Counted from the stretch's first letter, positions 27,045 through 35,757 are shown. The stretch is 64,000 nt of DNA from Pseudomonas capsici (GCF_017165765.1 NZ_JAFGZD010000008.1:124001-188000); one strand, 5' to 3'. Program-made: numbers and translations. Notes: generated by a model from the letters alone, not told the origin.

Positions 27045-27983
27045 TCAGCGTTCGGGACGCCATACCGGCACCAGAAGCCGATCGACTTCTCGAACAATGG
27101 CTGATCGCTGATTCTCATCCAGCTGCACGCTCGCAGCCTTGGCGTTTTCCTCCAGATGAACGATGGACGTGGTACCGGGAATCAGCACGATATTCGGCGC
27201 ATGATTGAACAGCCACGCCAGAGCCAGTTGCGAAGGCGTCAGGCCATAGTGGCTGGCAAGAGGCAGCAACGCGCTGTCAGGCCCGACAAGCGCACCATGC
27301 CCGAGCGGGAACCATGGAATGAATGCAACATTCAGCTCCAACGCCCGTTGCAATACCGTCTCATCGGTACGATCGGCAAGGTTGTAGAGGTTTTCGATGG
27401 CTGCAATGTTCGCTATTAGGTGAGCCTGCTCCAGTTGCTCAAGTGTCACGCCGGGCTGACTGGATAAGCCGATATGACGGATCTTGCCCTGCTCGCGCAA
27501 ACGGACAAGCTCGCCCAGGGAGTCGGCAAGTGGCACGAGAGGATCAATGCTGTGCAGCTGGTACAGATCGATCCGCTCGACCTGAAGCCGACGCAGACTC
27601 ATCTCGACCTGCTGACGCAAATACTCGGGCCGCCCCAATGGCACGATGTAAGGAGCGCCCGGCGCGCCATGAATCCAGTCGTTGGGGCCGGAGCGCAGCA
27701 TTCCGCCCTTGGTGGAGATGACCAGATCCGGAGGATAGGGGTAAAGCGCCTGGCGAATGATGTCTTCGTTATCCCCCGGCCCGTAGGCATCTGCCGTGTC
27801 GATGAAGGTAATGCCCAGTTCATGAACGGCATGACGCAGTACGGCCTTGGCCTGCTCCGTATTCTCAGCAGGCCCCCACATGCCGTAACCGGTCAGGTGC
27901 ATGGCGCCATACCCCATGCGCCTGACCGGCGTGTCTCCCCCCAGCAAAAAATTATCCGCAGTCAAAGATGTTGTCCCCGTCAT
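27045..27983 (-). CDS. aldo/keto reductase of the polyketide operon
   Basis: The 312-residue NADPH-dependent oxidoreductase has the AKR tetrad: Asp62 and Tyr67 in FIDTADAYG, Lys92 in VISTKGG, and His144 in YQLHSID. The cofactor-binding end LIPGTTSIVHLEENAKA is also present. I start it at the ATG (27983) with GGGAGG upstream, which overlaps the polyketide synthase stop by 4 nt. It may reduce a keto group on the polyketide or its aldehyde product. The length is slightly shorter than the family's 320-350 aa. Confidence 0.88.
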   Translation of the reverse strand: MTGTTSLTADNFLLGGDTPVRRMGYGAMHLTGYGMWGPAENTEQAKAVLRHAVHELGITFIDTADAYGPGDNEDIIRQALYPYPPDLVISTKGGMLRSGPNDWIHGAPGAPYIVPLGRPEYLRQQVEMSLRRLQVERIDLYQLHSIDPLVPLADSLGELVRLREQGKIRHIGLSSQPGVTLEQLEQAHLIANIAAIENLYNLADRTDETVLQRALELNVAFIPWFPLGHGALVGPDSALLPLASHYGLTPSQLALAWLFNHAPNIVLIPGTTSIVHLEENAKAASVQLDENQRSAIVREVDRLLVPVWRPER

Positions 27984-29041
27984 GGCGAAACCTCCCTGTT
28001 GTTCCATGTACCCAGAGTTATTTCAGCGGTGATGCCAGGACCGAACCCGGCAATGATTCCGCGAGCTCCCTGATGAGCGCCACCGACCTCGAAAAACCGG
28101 CGCAATGCATCCAGCACGACAGCCGATGCGATGTTGCCGTACTCGCTCAAGGTGGCGCGACTGTGTGCGAACAGGGCGCAATCCACGCCCAGATAGTGCG
28201 ACAGGTCATCGAGAATCCGCGGGCCACCGGCGTGAATGATGTAGAAATCCAGCTCGTCAGCCTGCCATCCATGATCGGCGGCCACCGAACGCAGCTCCGG
28301 TGCCAGTTGCTCCATGGTTCCCGGCACACGCCGATCAAGACAGAAGTGAAAACCGGTGGCCTTGACGGCGTAGCTGATCCAGTCCTCGGTGCCGGGCACC
28401 AGACGTGAGCCATTGCCCACAAGCCGAATACCTGCCCCGCCCTGGCCTCGTACCACAGCAGCCGCCAGTGCATCGCCAAACAGGCCGTTGGACAGAAGAT
28501 TGCCCACCGTCATGTCGGTTGGCTGGTAACACAGCGAACAGAACTCGCAGGCCACGATCAGCACATTGGCCTGTGGATAGGCGAGACAGAAATCATGGGC
28601 ACGATTGATGGCCGAGCCACCCGCCGCACATCCCAACTGAGCGATGGGTATCTGTCGCGTATCGCTGCGAAATCCCAGCTCGTTGATCATCCAGGCGGTC
28701 AGCGAGGGCATCATGAAACCGGTGCAGGACACAAAAACGATGGCATCGATCTGCCGGGCAAGCAGTCGGGCATTGGCCAGTGCCCGGTTCACCACCTCGG
28801 GGATCCGCGCCTTGGCTTCACGGGCATAGAGCAGATTGCGCGCTTCGAAGCCAGGATGCTCCAGTGTCTGCTCTATCGGCTGCAACAAGTGACGCTTGCG
28901 TACCTGGGTGTTGCGGATCAGACGGCGCACCAGCGGCAATTGCGGGTGCTGCGAATGCAGGCTGGAAACGAGCTCCAGTGTCTGCTCAAGGCTGATGGTG
29001 AACTCCGGAACAGCAACAGCCGGGCAACAAAGCGTTGGCAT
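27980..29041 (-). CDS. type III polyketide synthase (chalcone synthase / PhlD-like)
   Basis: The 353-residue thiolase-fold enzyme has a complete catalytic triad: Cys138 in IAQLGCAAGG, His270 in FYIIHAGG, and Asn303 in SEYGNIAS. SCTGFMMPSLTA and CYQP match the PhlD type seen in Pseudomonas 2,4-diacetylphloroglucinol clusters. Such enzymes extend CoA starters with malonyl-CoA to give phloroglucinols, resorcinols or pyrones. There is no phlACB or phlE here; the partners are an aldo/keto reductase and a SnoaL-like protein. GGGAGAG precedes the ATG. Confidence 0.92.
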   Translation of the reverse strand: MPTLCCPAVAVPEFTISLEQTLELVSSLHSQHPQLPLVRRLIRNTQVRKRHLLQPIEQTLEHPGFEARNLLYAREAKARIPEVVNRALANARLLARQIDAIVFVSCTGFMMPSLTAWMINELGFRSDTRQIPIAQLGCAAGGSAINRAHDFCLAYPQANVLIVACEFCSLCYQPTDMTVGNLLSNGLFGDALAAAVVRGQGGAGIRLVGNGSRLVPGTEDWISYAVKATGFHFCLDRRVPGTMEQLAPELRSVAADHGWQADELDFYIIHAGGPRILDDLSHYLGVDCALFAHSRATLSEYGNIASAVVLDALRRFFEVGGAHQGARGIIAGFGPGITAEITLGTWNNREVSP

Positions 29042-29190
29042 GGCTCTCTCCCTGAGATTCGATCCCTGCGCCCTCTTCATTTGACGTTAGGATGAATTTC
29101 AGGCGCCATGAGATTGCTTCGTCATAACTTGGGGAGCGCGTATACCAAATCGAGGACACAGAGAAAAAACAGGTCACTCGCCCCACCAAT

Positions 29191-29210
29191 TGTTATAAGA
29201 TCACATAACA
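29191..29210. promoter_or_regulatory. Zur-like inverted repeat before the ZrgA-like gene
   Basis: TGTTAT (29191-29196) and ATAACA (29205-29210) form a perfect inverted repeat with 8 bp between, starting 50 bp before the ATG. Consensus Zur sites have a 3-bp centre. A shorter quasi-palindrome, TGTTATAAGATCACA at 29191-29205, has that centre with one mismatch. Zinc control is likely from gene content, but the site is atypical. Confidence 0.45.
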
Positions 29211-29240
29211 GATTTTTTCAAATCATGTCCGGAGTCCTCC

Positions 29241-29834
29241 ATGCGCCGTCTGCTTCTTGCCCTACCCTTCGCCTTGCTGCCCCTGGCTTTCGTCAACGCC
29301 GCCGAAACACACGATCATGACCACGAACACGAGCACGGCAGCCTGGGCGCGCACGAGCATGGTGTAGGCCGTCTGGATGTTGTGCTCTCCGGCAAGAACC
29401 TGGAGCTGGAATTCGAGAGCCCGGCAATGAACATTGTCGGCTTCGAGCATGAAGCGACTTCCGCCGAAGACAAGGCGAAGCTGGCCAAGGCCCGCGAGCA
29501 ACTGCTCAAGCCCAATGCGCTGTTCAGCATCTCGGATGCCGCCAACTGCTCGGCCACTTCGGTGAAGCTCGAAAGCCCGCTGTTCGGTGACAAGGATGAC
29601 GATCACGACGAAGACGAGCACGCCAAGGGCGGTGATGAACATCATCACGAACACAGCGAAATCAAAGGCCATTACAAGTTCGTCTGCGACGCTCCGGCCA
29701 TCCTGAAAAAGCTGGACCTGAGCCAGATTTTCCTGACCTTCCCCGATACCAAGAAACTGCAGGTACAACTGATCTCGCCAAGCGGCCAGTCTGGTGCAGA
29801 AGTGATTGCGTCGAACCCGTCGATCAAGTTCTGA
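29241..29834 (+). CDS. zrgA: periplasmic zinc-handling protein (ZrgA/DUF2796 family)
   Basis: The 197-residue protein has a signal peptide (RRLLLALPFALLPLAFVNAAE) and two histidine/aspartate-rich metal-binding runs (HDHDHEHEHGSLGAHEHG near residue 24; DDDHDEDEHAKGGDEHHHEH near 127) around a DUF2796 core. In Vibrio this family (ZrgA) belongs to a Zur-regulated zinc import system with an ABC ATPase and permease, and the same gene types follow here. The name is by family and context. A strong hairpin separates it from the ABC genes. Confidence 0.85.
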   Translation: MRRLLLALPFALLPLAFVNAAETHDHDHEHEHGSLGAHEHGVGRLDVVLSGKNLELEFESPAMNIVGFEHEATSAEDKAKLAKAREQLLKPNALFSISDAANCSATSVKLESPLFGDKDDDHDEDEHAKGGDEHHHEHSEIKGHYKFVCDAPAILKKLDLSQIFLTFPDTKKLQVQLISPSGQSGAEVIASNPSIKF

Positions 29835-29853
29835 TTACCGAGTGCTACAGAAC

Positions 29854-29876
29854 GACCGGGCCTGGCCCGGTCTTTT
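29854..29876 (+). terminator. intrinsic terminator/attenuator inside the zrg-like operon
   Basis: GACCGGGC (29854-29861) pairs exactly with GCCCGGTC (29865-29872) around a 3-base loop, and is followed by TTTT. It comes 20 bp after the zrgA stop, so downstream genes are probably expressed at a lower level by read-through. Confidence 0.7.
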
Positions 29877-29913
29877 ACTTTCATGTACACCTCAACACAC
29901 CGCGAGTCAGGCT

Positions 29914-30624
29914 ATGACCCAAGCACTTATCGAGCTGTCGGACCTGAGCTTCAACTGGCCGGGGCATCCGCAACTGCTGGATATCCCGGCCTTTCGTCTG
30001 GAGCCTGGAGAAACCCTGTTCCTCAAAGGCCCGAGCGGCAGCGGCAAGACCACCTTGCTGGGCCTGCTGGGTGGCGTACAGAAACCGGGGAGCGGCAGCA
30101 TTCGCCTGCTGGGCCAGGATCTGTCGCAACTGTCGGCGGGGGCCCGGGATCGCTTTCGGGTCGATCACACCGGTTATATCTTCCAGCAATTCAACCTGCT
30201 GCCGTTTCTCTCGGTGCGGGAGAACGTCGAGTTGCCCTGCCACTTCTCCAGAGTCCGCGCCGAACGGGCGAAGCAGCGCCATGGCAGCGTCGAGCAAGCC
30301 ACCAGCACGCTGCTCGCGCATCTGGGCCTGAAAGATCCGGCCTTGCTGAGCCGACGTGCCGGTTCGTTGTCCATCGGCCAGCAACAGCGAGTGGCAGCAG
30401 CTCGTGCCTTGATCGGACAACCGGAACTGGTGATCGCCGACGAACCCACCTCGGCCCTGGATGCCGATACCCGGGAATCCTTCATTCGTCTGTTGTTCGC
30501 CGAATGTCGCGAAGCCGGTTCCAGCCTGTTGTTCGTCAGCCATGACCAGAGCCTGGCCCCGCTGTTCGACCGCAACCTGTCACTGTCCGAACTCAATCGC
30601 GCTGCCGTCGACGTGGAGATTTGA
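29914..30624 (+). CDS. ABC transporter ATP-binding protein (LolD/MacB-type) of the zrg-like operon
   Basis: The 236-residue ATPase has Walker A GPSGSGKTT (about residues 38-46), the Q-loop YIFQQFNLLPFL, signature LSIGQQQRVAAARAL, and Walker B LVIADEPTSALDAD, then the H-loop VSHD. It pairs with the FtsX-type permease immediately downstream (1-bp gap). The start is the ATG at 29914; a longer reading frame upstream is untranslated leader. LolD-like ATPases also drive lipoprotein release or mechanotransmission, so metal transport rests on context. Confidence 0.88.
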   Translation: MTQALIELSDLSFNWPGHPQLLDIPAFRLEPGETLFLKGPSGSGKTTLLGLLGGVQKPGSGSIRLLGQDLSQLSAGARDRFRVDHTGYIFQQFNLLPFLSVRENVELPCHFSRVRAERAKQRHGSVEQATSTLLAHLGLKDPALLSRRAGSLSIGQQQRVAAARALIGQPELVIADEPTSALDADTRESFIRLLFAECREAGSSLLFVSHDQSLAPLFDRNLSLSELNRAAVDVEI

Positions 30625-30625
30625 G

Positions 30626-31891
30626 ATGTATCTGTTTCGTCTGGCAATGGCCAGCCTGGCCAACCGCCGCTTCACCGCATTCCTCACCGTTTTCGCAATT
30701 GCCCTGTCGGTCTGCCTGTTGCTGGCCGTCGAGCGGGTGCGCACCGAAGCCCGCGCCAGCTTCGCCAGCACCATCAGCGGCACGGACCTGATCGTCGGCG
30801 CACGCTCCGGCTCGATCAACCTGCTGCTCTACTCGGTGTTCCGCATCGGCAACGCCACCAACAATATTCGCTGGGACAGCTTCGAGCATCTGGCCAATCA
30901 CAAGCAGGTCAAATGGGCGATTCCGATTTCCCTGGGCGACTCCCATCGCGGCTACCGGGTGATGGGCACCAACGAGTCCTATTTCGAGAATTATCAGTAC
31001 GGTCGCCAGCAGCATCTGGCGCTGGCCGAGGGCCGAGCCTTCCAGACCGATCCGTTTGAAGTGGTGCTGGGTTCGGAGGTCGCCAAGGCCCTGCATTACA
31101 AGCTGGGAGACAAGCTGGTGCTGGCCCATGGCGTGGCCGCGATCAGTCTGGTCAAGCACGATGACAAACCGTTCACGGTGGTGGGCATTCTGAAACCCAC
31201 CGGCACACCGGTCGACCGTACGCTGCATATCAGCCTGGGCGGCATGGAGGCCATTCACATCGACTGGCACAACGGTGCACCAGCCCGGGGCAATGAGCGC
31301 ATCTCTGCCGATCAGGCGCGCAACATGGACCTGACACCGACGGCAATCACAGCGGTCATGCTGGGCCTGAACAGCAAGATCGCGACATTCAGCCTGCAGC
31401 GCGAGATCAATGAGTTCCGCGGCGAGCCATTACTGGCAATATTGCCAGGTGTTGCCTTGCAGGAGCTGTGGAGCCTGATGGGCACCGCCGAAAAAGCCCT
31501 GTTCGTGATATCGCTGTTCGTGGTGCTCACCGGCCTGATCGGTATGCTGACGGCGATCTTGACCAGCCTGAACGAGCGTCGTCGTGAAATGGCGATCCTC
31601 AGATCGGTCGGCGCACGGCCCTGGCACATCGCAAGCCTGTTGATTCTCGAAGCCTTCGCCCTGGCACTGGCGGGCGTTGTCAGCGGGCTTGCACTGCTCT
31701 ATCTCGGCATTGCACTGGCACAGGACTTTGTACAAAACAGTTACGGTTTATACCTGTCGGCTATGCCACCTGGCCAATATGAATGGAAATTGCTCGGTGG
31801 CATCCTTGCTGCCGCGCTGTTGATGGGGACTATCCCGGCATGGCGAGCCTACAGGCAATCGCTGGCCGATGGCCTGTCGATTCGCTTATGA
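30626..31891 (+). CDS. ABC transporter permease (FtsX/MacB-like)
   Basis: The 421-residue inner-membrane protein has the FtsX topology: an N-terminal membrane helix (RFTAFLTVFAIALSVCLLLAV), a large periplasmic domain of about 250 residues, and three C-terminal helices (ALFVISLFVVLTGLIGMLTAIL and following). Between them, the coupling segment RRREMAILRSVGARPWHIASLLI should contact the ATPase. It lies 1 bp after the ATPase gene. The next gene's first possible ATG overlaps its stop. Confidence 0.88.
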   Translation: MYLFRLAMASLANRRFTAFLTVFAIALSVCLLLAVERVRTEARASFASTISGTDLIVGARSGSINLLLYSVFRIGNATNNIRWDSFEHLANHKQVKWAIPISLGDSHRGYRVMGTNESYFENYQYGRQQHLALAEGRAFQTDPFEVVLGSEVAKALHYKLGDKLVLAHGVAAISLVKHDDKPFTVVGILKPTGTPVDRTLHISLGGMEAIHIDWHNGAPARGNERISADQARNMDLTPTAITAVMLGLNSKIATFSLQREINEFRGEPLLAILPGVALQELWSLMGTAEKALFVISLFVVLTGLIGMLTAILTSLNERRREMAILRSVGARPWHIASLLILEAFALALAGVVSGLALLYLGIALAQDFVQNSYGLYLSAMPPGQYEWKLLGGILAAALLMGTIPAWRAYRQSLADGLSIRL

Positions 31892-31902
31892 GGAGCTTCA
31901 CT

Positions 31903-32424
31903 ATGCGGCGCCTGCTGATAACCCTGCTGTTCTCGGCCAGCACTTCGGTGTGGGCCGCCGAGCCGCGCGAGCTGACCTGGAGCGACATGATTCCACCCGA
32001 TGCACCTGTCGTGGCGCCGATTACAGCGCCGATGCACGACATGTCGAAGCTGTCCGATGCACTGGCCATGGAGTCAGCACCGGCAGCCAGACAACTGGCA
32101 CCCCATGCACCTGTCGTCAAGGCACTGGATGGCAAGCTGGTACGTCTGCCGGGGTACATCGTGCCGCTCGAGGTCAGCGAGGAAGGTCGAGTGACGGAGT
32201 TCTTGCTGGTGCCGTATTTCGGTGCCTGCATCCATGTTCCGCCACCGCCCGCAAACCAGATCGTACATGTCACCAGTGAACTGGGCGTGAAGGTCGATGA
32301 ACTGTATCAGCCGTACTGGATTGAAGGACCGATGCAGGCAAAATCATCGACCAGCGAATTGGCCGAGGCGGGTTATCAAATGCAGGCAGACAAGATTTTT
32401 GTCTATGAATTGCCGGATTCGTGA
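31903..32424 (+). CDS. periplasmic DUF3299 protein of the zrg-like operon
   Basis: The 173-residue protein has a signal peptide (RRLLITLLFSASTSVWAA) and a DUF3299 core: LTWSDMIPPD, LDGKLVRLPGYIVPLE, VPYFGACIHVPPPPANQIVHV, and a C-terminal YQMQADKIFVYELP. It carries the conserved Cys and His of GACIHVPPPPANQ. The ATG at 31903 has GAGGAG 7 bases upstream; an ATG overlapping the permease stop is the alternative. DUF3299 proteins commonly close Zrg-type operons, but their role is unknown. Confidence 0.8.
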   Translation: MRRLLITLLFSASTSVWAAEPRELTWSDMIPPDAPVVAPITAPMHDMSKLSDALAMESAPAARQLAPHAPVVKALDGKLVRLPGYIVPLEVSEEGRVTEFLLVPYFGACIHVPPPPANQIVHVTSELGVKVDELYQPYWIEGPMQAKSSTSELAEAGYQMQADKIFVYELPDS

Positions 32425-32451
32425 AGTTCCAAAGGGCTCTCAACCGTTTCA

Positions 32452-32465
32452 TTGAGCTGTATCAA
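32452..32465. promoter_or_regulatory. Anr/FNR-like box before oprG
   Basis: TTGAG-N4-ATCAA matches the FNR/Anr consensus TTGAT-N4-ATCAA at 9 of 10 positions. It lies 64 bp before the oprG start codon. OprG of P. aeruginosa is known to be Anr-dependent, which supports function. Confidence 0.6.
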
Positions 32466-32528
32466 AGTCGCCTCAAAACAGCGCTTTAACATTAGCCCAT
32501 AAAACTTTTTGACCCCTTGGAGCCACTC

Positions 32529-33215
32529 ATGAACAAGTCCTTGCTTCGCGCCTCTCTCATAGCCCTCGCCATCGCCGCTCCCACTGCCGCACAGGCCTAT
32601 GAAGCGGGTGACTTCATCGTCCGTGCCGGTGCCGCACACGTTGACCCACGAGAAGACAGTGGCGAACTGAAGTTCGATGGCACCAAAGTCTCCGGCACCA
32701 AGGCCAACCTCGATGGTGATACCCAGCTCGGCCTGACCTTTGCCTACATGCTGACTCCCCATGTCGGTATCGAGCTGCTGGCAGCGACCCCTTTCAACCA
32801 CACCGTTTCGGTCAGCGGCCTGGGTGCCGGACTCGACGGCAAGCTGGCCGATGTCAAACACCTGCCGCCTACCCTGTCCCTGCAGTACTACCCGATGGCA
32901 CCTTCGTCGAAGTTCCAGCCTTATGCAGGCATCGGTATCAACTACACCACATTCTTCGACAACGACCTGACCAGCAACCGCAAGGATCAGGGCTTCAGCA
33001 ACCTCAAGCTCAAGGACTCGGTTGGTCTGGCTGGCCAGTTGGGCGTGGACTACCTGATCACTGACAACGTTCTGCTCAACGCCTCGGTCTGGTATGTCGA
33101 CATCGACACCGAAGCCACTGTAGACGGCCCGGCCGCTCTGGGCTTCAGCAAGACCAAGGTCGACGTGGACATCGACCCATGGGTCTACATGGTGGGCGTG
33201 GGTTACAAGTTCTGA
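32529..33215 (+). CDS. oprG: OmpW-family outer membrane protein OprG
   Basis: The 228-residue protein has a signal peptide (SLIALAIAAPTAAQA) and an eight-stranded OmpW barrel. Typical elements are DFIVRAGAAHVDPREDSGEL near the N-terminus, TQLGLTFAYMLTPHVGIELLAATPF, and a C-terminal WVYMVGVGYKF ending in the phenylalanine used for outer-membrane assembly. OprG channels small hydrophobic molecules or amino acids. I use the ATG at 32529, with TTGGAG upstream. An Anr-like box precedes it and a terminator follows. Confidence 0.93.
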   Translation: MNKSLLRASLIALAIAAPTAAQAYEAGDFIVRAGAAHVDPREDSGELKFDGTKVSGTKANLDGDTQLGLTFAYMLTPHVGIELLAATPFNHTVSVSGLGAGLDGKLADVKHLPPTLSLQYYPMAPSSKFQPYAGIGINYTTFFDNDLTSNRKDQGFSNLKLKDSVGLAGQLGVDYLITDNVLLNASVWYVDIDTEATVDGPAALGFSKTKVDVDIDPWVYMVGVGYKF

Positions 33216-33244
33216 TCGATACCCCATCTCAGCAATAAACACAC

Positions 33245-33275
33245 AAAGGCACCGTAATGGGTGCCTTTGGCGTTT
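33245..33275 (+). terminator. intrinsic terminator of oprG
   Basis: AAAGGCACC (33245-33253) pairs with GGTGCCTTT (33260-33268), followed after a short spacer by GTTTTT. The hairpin lies just beyond the 3' end of the convergent membrane-protein gene as well. Confidence 0.8.
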
Positions 33276-33279
33276 TTGG

Positions 33280-33744
33280 CTAACAGCGAGTTATCTGAAA
33301 CAGGGAACCGTCCACGTGTGCGATAGAAATGCGTGCCTGATCGCCCCGCTCTTCAGGTAATTGCACATTGTAGAACGCCAGCAGAAACCGCTCGGGCGAG
33401 AGTGGAGTACGGCTAGCGCAATCAAAAAACCTGCTGACAACGAATAAAAGAACACCTATCGAAAGAATGGCACCGGGATATATCTGAATGAGCTGTACAA
33501 AAGTCGGCCCGGTCTGAGGACTGTAACTTATGGTTTCAGGACCGAACATGCTCGTTAAACCGCCGACCAGAATCATCAGCCAGGAAGTAATGCCAAACAA
33601 CATGAAACATATATACCGAAGCTTTTTGTCAGTAACCTTTTCTCGTTCAAGATACTGAGAATACTCATCTACGAAGCCTGCCACGACCAGCTTGCACGGC
33701 ACGGTTTCGACCTTGACGAAACGGACGTCGCTTTCACCCTGCAT
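33280..33744 (-). CDS. hypothetical membrane protein (154 aa)
   Basis: The protein has a soluble N-terminal 45 residues, two membrane helices (YICFMLFGITSWLMILVGGLTSMF and LIQIYPGAILSIGVLLFVVSRFF), and a cytoplasmic C-terminal domain of about 40 residues. No family is recognised. It is surrounded by intergenic DNA on both sides and looks like a single gene; GGAG lies 11 bases before the ATG. Confidence 0.65.
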   Translation of the reverse strand: MQGESDVRFVKVETVPCKLVVAGFVDEYSQYLEREKVTDKKLRYICFMLFGITSWLMILVGGLTSMFGPETISYSPQTGPTFVQLIQIYPGAILSIGVLLFVVSRFFDCASRTPLSPERFLLAFYNVQLPEERGDQARISIAHVDGSLFQITRC

Positions 33745-33950
33745 ATCTCATACGCTCCGTTTAAAAAGGCGCTGGATGCTATAAGGCTATTCAAACGGTT
33801 TTAAGGTTCAAAAAAAAGCTGACTACATTGATTGCAGAAAGGTCCTACGAGCCAAAAGGAAAAACTTTAGCCCGGAATAATCGCTGGCGGTGGTTGTTGC
33901 CTGAAGGCCTGCTCCCATAGATAAACTTGCGAGAGCAGGCAAATCAGTAT

Positions 33951-34880
33951 TCAACGTCCCAGCAAACGCGCCAGCCCGACACTCAGCGGTGTCGTCTCTT
34001 GCAGCGTGAAACGCTCCAGCAGACGCCGGTTATCGGCCCGTGAATGGCGAATGTCGCCAGAGCGCGGAGCCTGATAAGTGACTGGCGGCAAGCTACCGAC
34101 TACGTCCGTCAGAGCCGCCAACAGCTCATTGAGCGAAGTAGCCTTGTTCAGACCGACGTTGATCGCGTCTTCGGCGGGGTTGGTCTGCTCCAGCGCCTGG
34201 GTCAACAGCCTTGCCAGATCGCCGATGTAGAAAAAGTCCCGGGTCTGCTCGCCATCGCCAAACACGGTGATCGGCAGCCCTTTCTCGGCACGCTCGGCAA
34301 AGATACTGATGACACCGGAATAAGGTGACGAAGGATCCTGACGCGGGCCGAAAATATTGAAGAAGCGAAAGATGACCGGCTCGAAACCGTGCTGACGACG
34401 ATAGAAGTCCAGGTACTGCTCGCTGGCCAGCTTGTCCGACGCATAAGGCGTCAACGGCGACTTGGGCGTGTCTTCGGTGATCGACTCGCCTTCGCCATTG
34501 TTGCCGTACACCGCAGCACTGGAAGCGAACAACACACGCTTGATACCCGCCTCACGCATGGCTTCGCAGACGTTCAGGGTGCCGATGAAATTGCTCTGGT
34601 GGGTTTTGACCGGGTCTTCTACCGAGGCCTGCACCGAGGCAACCGCCGCCAGATGCACAACAGCCTGACAGCCCTGGGCTGCACGGGTTACCAGGGCACT
34701 GTCGGCGACATCGCCTTCGATCAGCTCGAGACGAGAATTATCCAGCTGCAGATTGCTGCGCTTGCCGGTCGAGAGGTCGTCGAGGATGCGTACTGCATGC
34801 CCCTGGGCCAACAAGGCATCGGCCAGGTGCGAGCCAATGAAGCCAGCACCGCCGGTAATCAGGATTGGAGCGTCAGACAT
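33951..34880 (-). CDS. NAD-dependent nucleotide-sugar epimerase (GalE/WbpP-like)
   Basis: The 309-residue extended SDR has the N-terminal cofactor motif ITGGAGFIGSHLADALL and LDDLSTGKRSNL, and a catalytic Ser-Ala-Ala-Val-Tyr segment with YASDKLASEQY. DFFYIGDLARL follows. It is most like UDP-glucose/GlcNAc 4-epimerases of surface-polysaccharide pathways. I use the ATG at 34880, which overlaps the upstream reductase stop by 8 nt; a longer frame upstream is the reductase read in another frame. The sugar substrate is not known. Confidence 0.88.
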   Translation of the reverse strand: MSDAPILITGGAGFIGSHLADALLAQGHAVRILDDLSTGKRSNLQLDNSRLELIEGDVADSALVTRAAQGCQAVVHLAAVASVQASVEDPVKTHQSNFIGTLNVCEAMREAGIKRVLFASSAAVYGNNGEGESITEDTPKSPLTPYASDKLASEQYLDFYRRQHGFEPVIFRFFNIFGPRQDPSSPYSGVISIFAERAEKGLPITVFGDGEQTRDFFYIGDLARLLTQALEQTNPAEDAINVGLNKATSLNELLAALTDVVGSLPPVTYQAPRSGDIRHSRADNRRLLERFTLQETTPLSVGLARLLGR

Positions 34881-35757
34881 GTCGATAGTACCGATCCAGC
34901 AGGCTTGGCAACCCCGCACGCCAGGCGCGAGGCTTGATGCCGAAGGTATGGAGAATTTTCTTGCAGGCCAGCACGCCATGTTGCGGCTCTTGCGCGGCAT
35001 CGGGCCGTGCGGCGTGGGCCTGCGCAGTAGGCGATTCGATGGCCAGAGGATGCAGCAGGCGCGCCTCGGTGAGGACAGCCTGCCCCAGCGCCAGCGGCGT
35101 CGTGGCCTCGTGACCGGCGTAGTGGTAGGTCCCCCACAGCGGAGCCTCGCAGTCGAGCTGCTTGAGAACCGAAATGAGGACCCGTGCAGCATCGTCGACC
35201 GGCGTCGGATTGCCGCGCCGGTCATCGGCCAGCAACAACTCTTCCGGCTGTTCGGCGCGGGTCAGGAAGCGACCCAGCACGCCGTCGGCGCTGTCATCCA
35301 GCAACCAGCCGAAACGTACCAGCACATGTTGCGGACAAGCCGCACGCACGCTCTGTTCGATACGCCACAAGGCCTGGCCACGCAGCCCCAAAGGCACAGG
35401 ATCGTCCTTTTCGCTGTAGGCAGTCGCCCGCGAGCCATCGAACACTCGGTAGCTGGAAGGCTGAACAAGAATGATGTTGTGGTGCTGACACAATTCGGCC
35501 AGGCGCTCCACGGAGCGTTCCTGGTGGGTCAGACGCGCTTCGCTCACTGTCTCCGCCTGAAACCAGTCGAAGTAGTAAGCAAGGTTGATCAAGGCATCGG
35601 GACGGGTGTCATCGAGCAGTTGCGTCAGGCTCGCTGCGTCCCAACCGTCTTGCGGTGGACGCGGCGCGAGGAAACCAATGTCTTCCTCGGCACCCAGACG
35701 AATCAGCGCTTGCCCGAGGGCATTCCCGCCGCCCAATAGCATAAGGCGCATTCGCAT
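34873..35757 (-). CDS. RmlD-like sugar-nucleotide reductase
   Basis: The 294-residue SDR-fold protein has an N-terminal Gly-rich turn (MLLGGGNALGQALIRL), a PSSYRVFDGSRATAYSEKDDPVPLGLRGQALWRIE segment, and LADDRRGNPTPVDDAARVLISVL. These resemble dTDP-4-dehydrorhamnose reductases. The motif that normally holds the catalytic Tyr and Lys is weak (SSYRVF and GQALWRIE), so activity is uncertain. It is coupled to the epimerase by an 8-nt overlap, and together they likely modify a surface-polysaccharide sugar. Confidence 0.78.
   Translation of the reverse strand: MRMRLMLLGGGNALGQALIRLGAEEDIGFLAPRPPQDGWDAASLTQLLDDTRPDALINLAYYFDWFQAETVSEARLTHQERSVERLAELCQHHNIILVQPSSYRVFDGSRATAYSEKDDPVPLGLRGQALWRIEQSVRAACPQHVLVRFGWLLDDSADGVLGRFLTRAEQPEELLLADDRRGNPTPVDDAARVLISVLKQLDCEAPLWGTYHYAGHEATTPLALGQAVLTEARLLHPLAIESPTAQAHAARPDAAQEPQHGVLACKKILHTFGIKPRAWRAGLPSLLDRYYRHV

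Noticed and set aside
33907..33940. Inverted repeat GCCTGCTC / GAGCAGGC near the epimerase 3' end
   Set aside because: Eight-bp arms with a long loop and no T-run; at most a decayed REP-like sequence.
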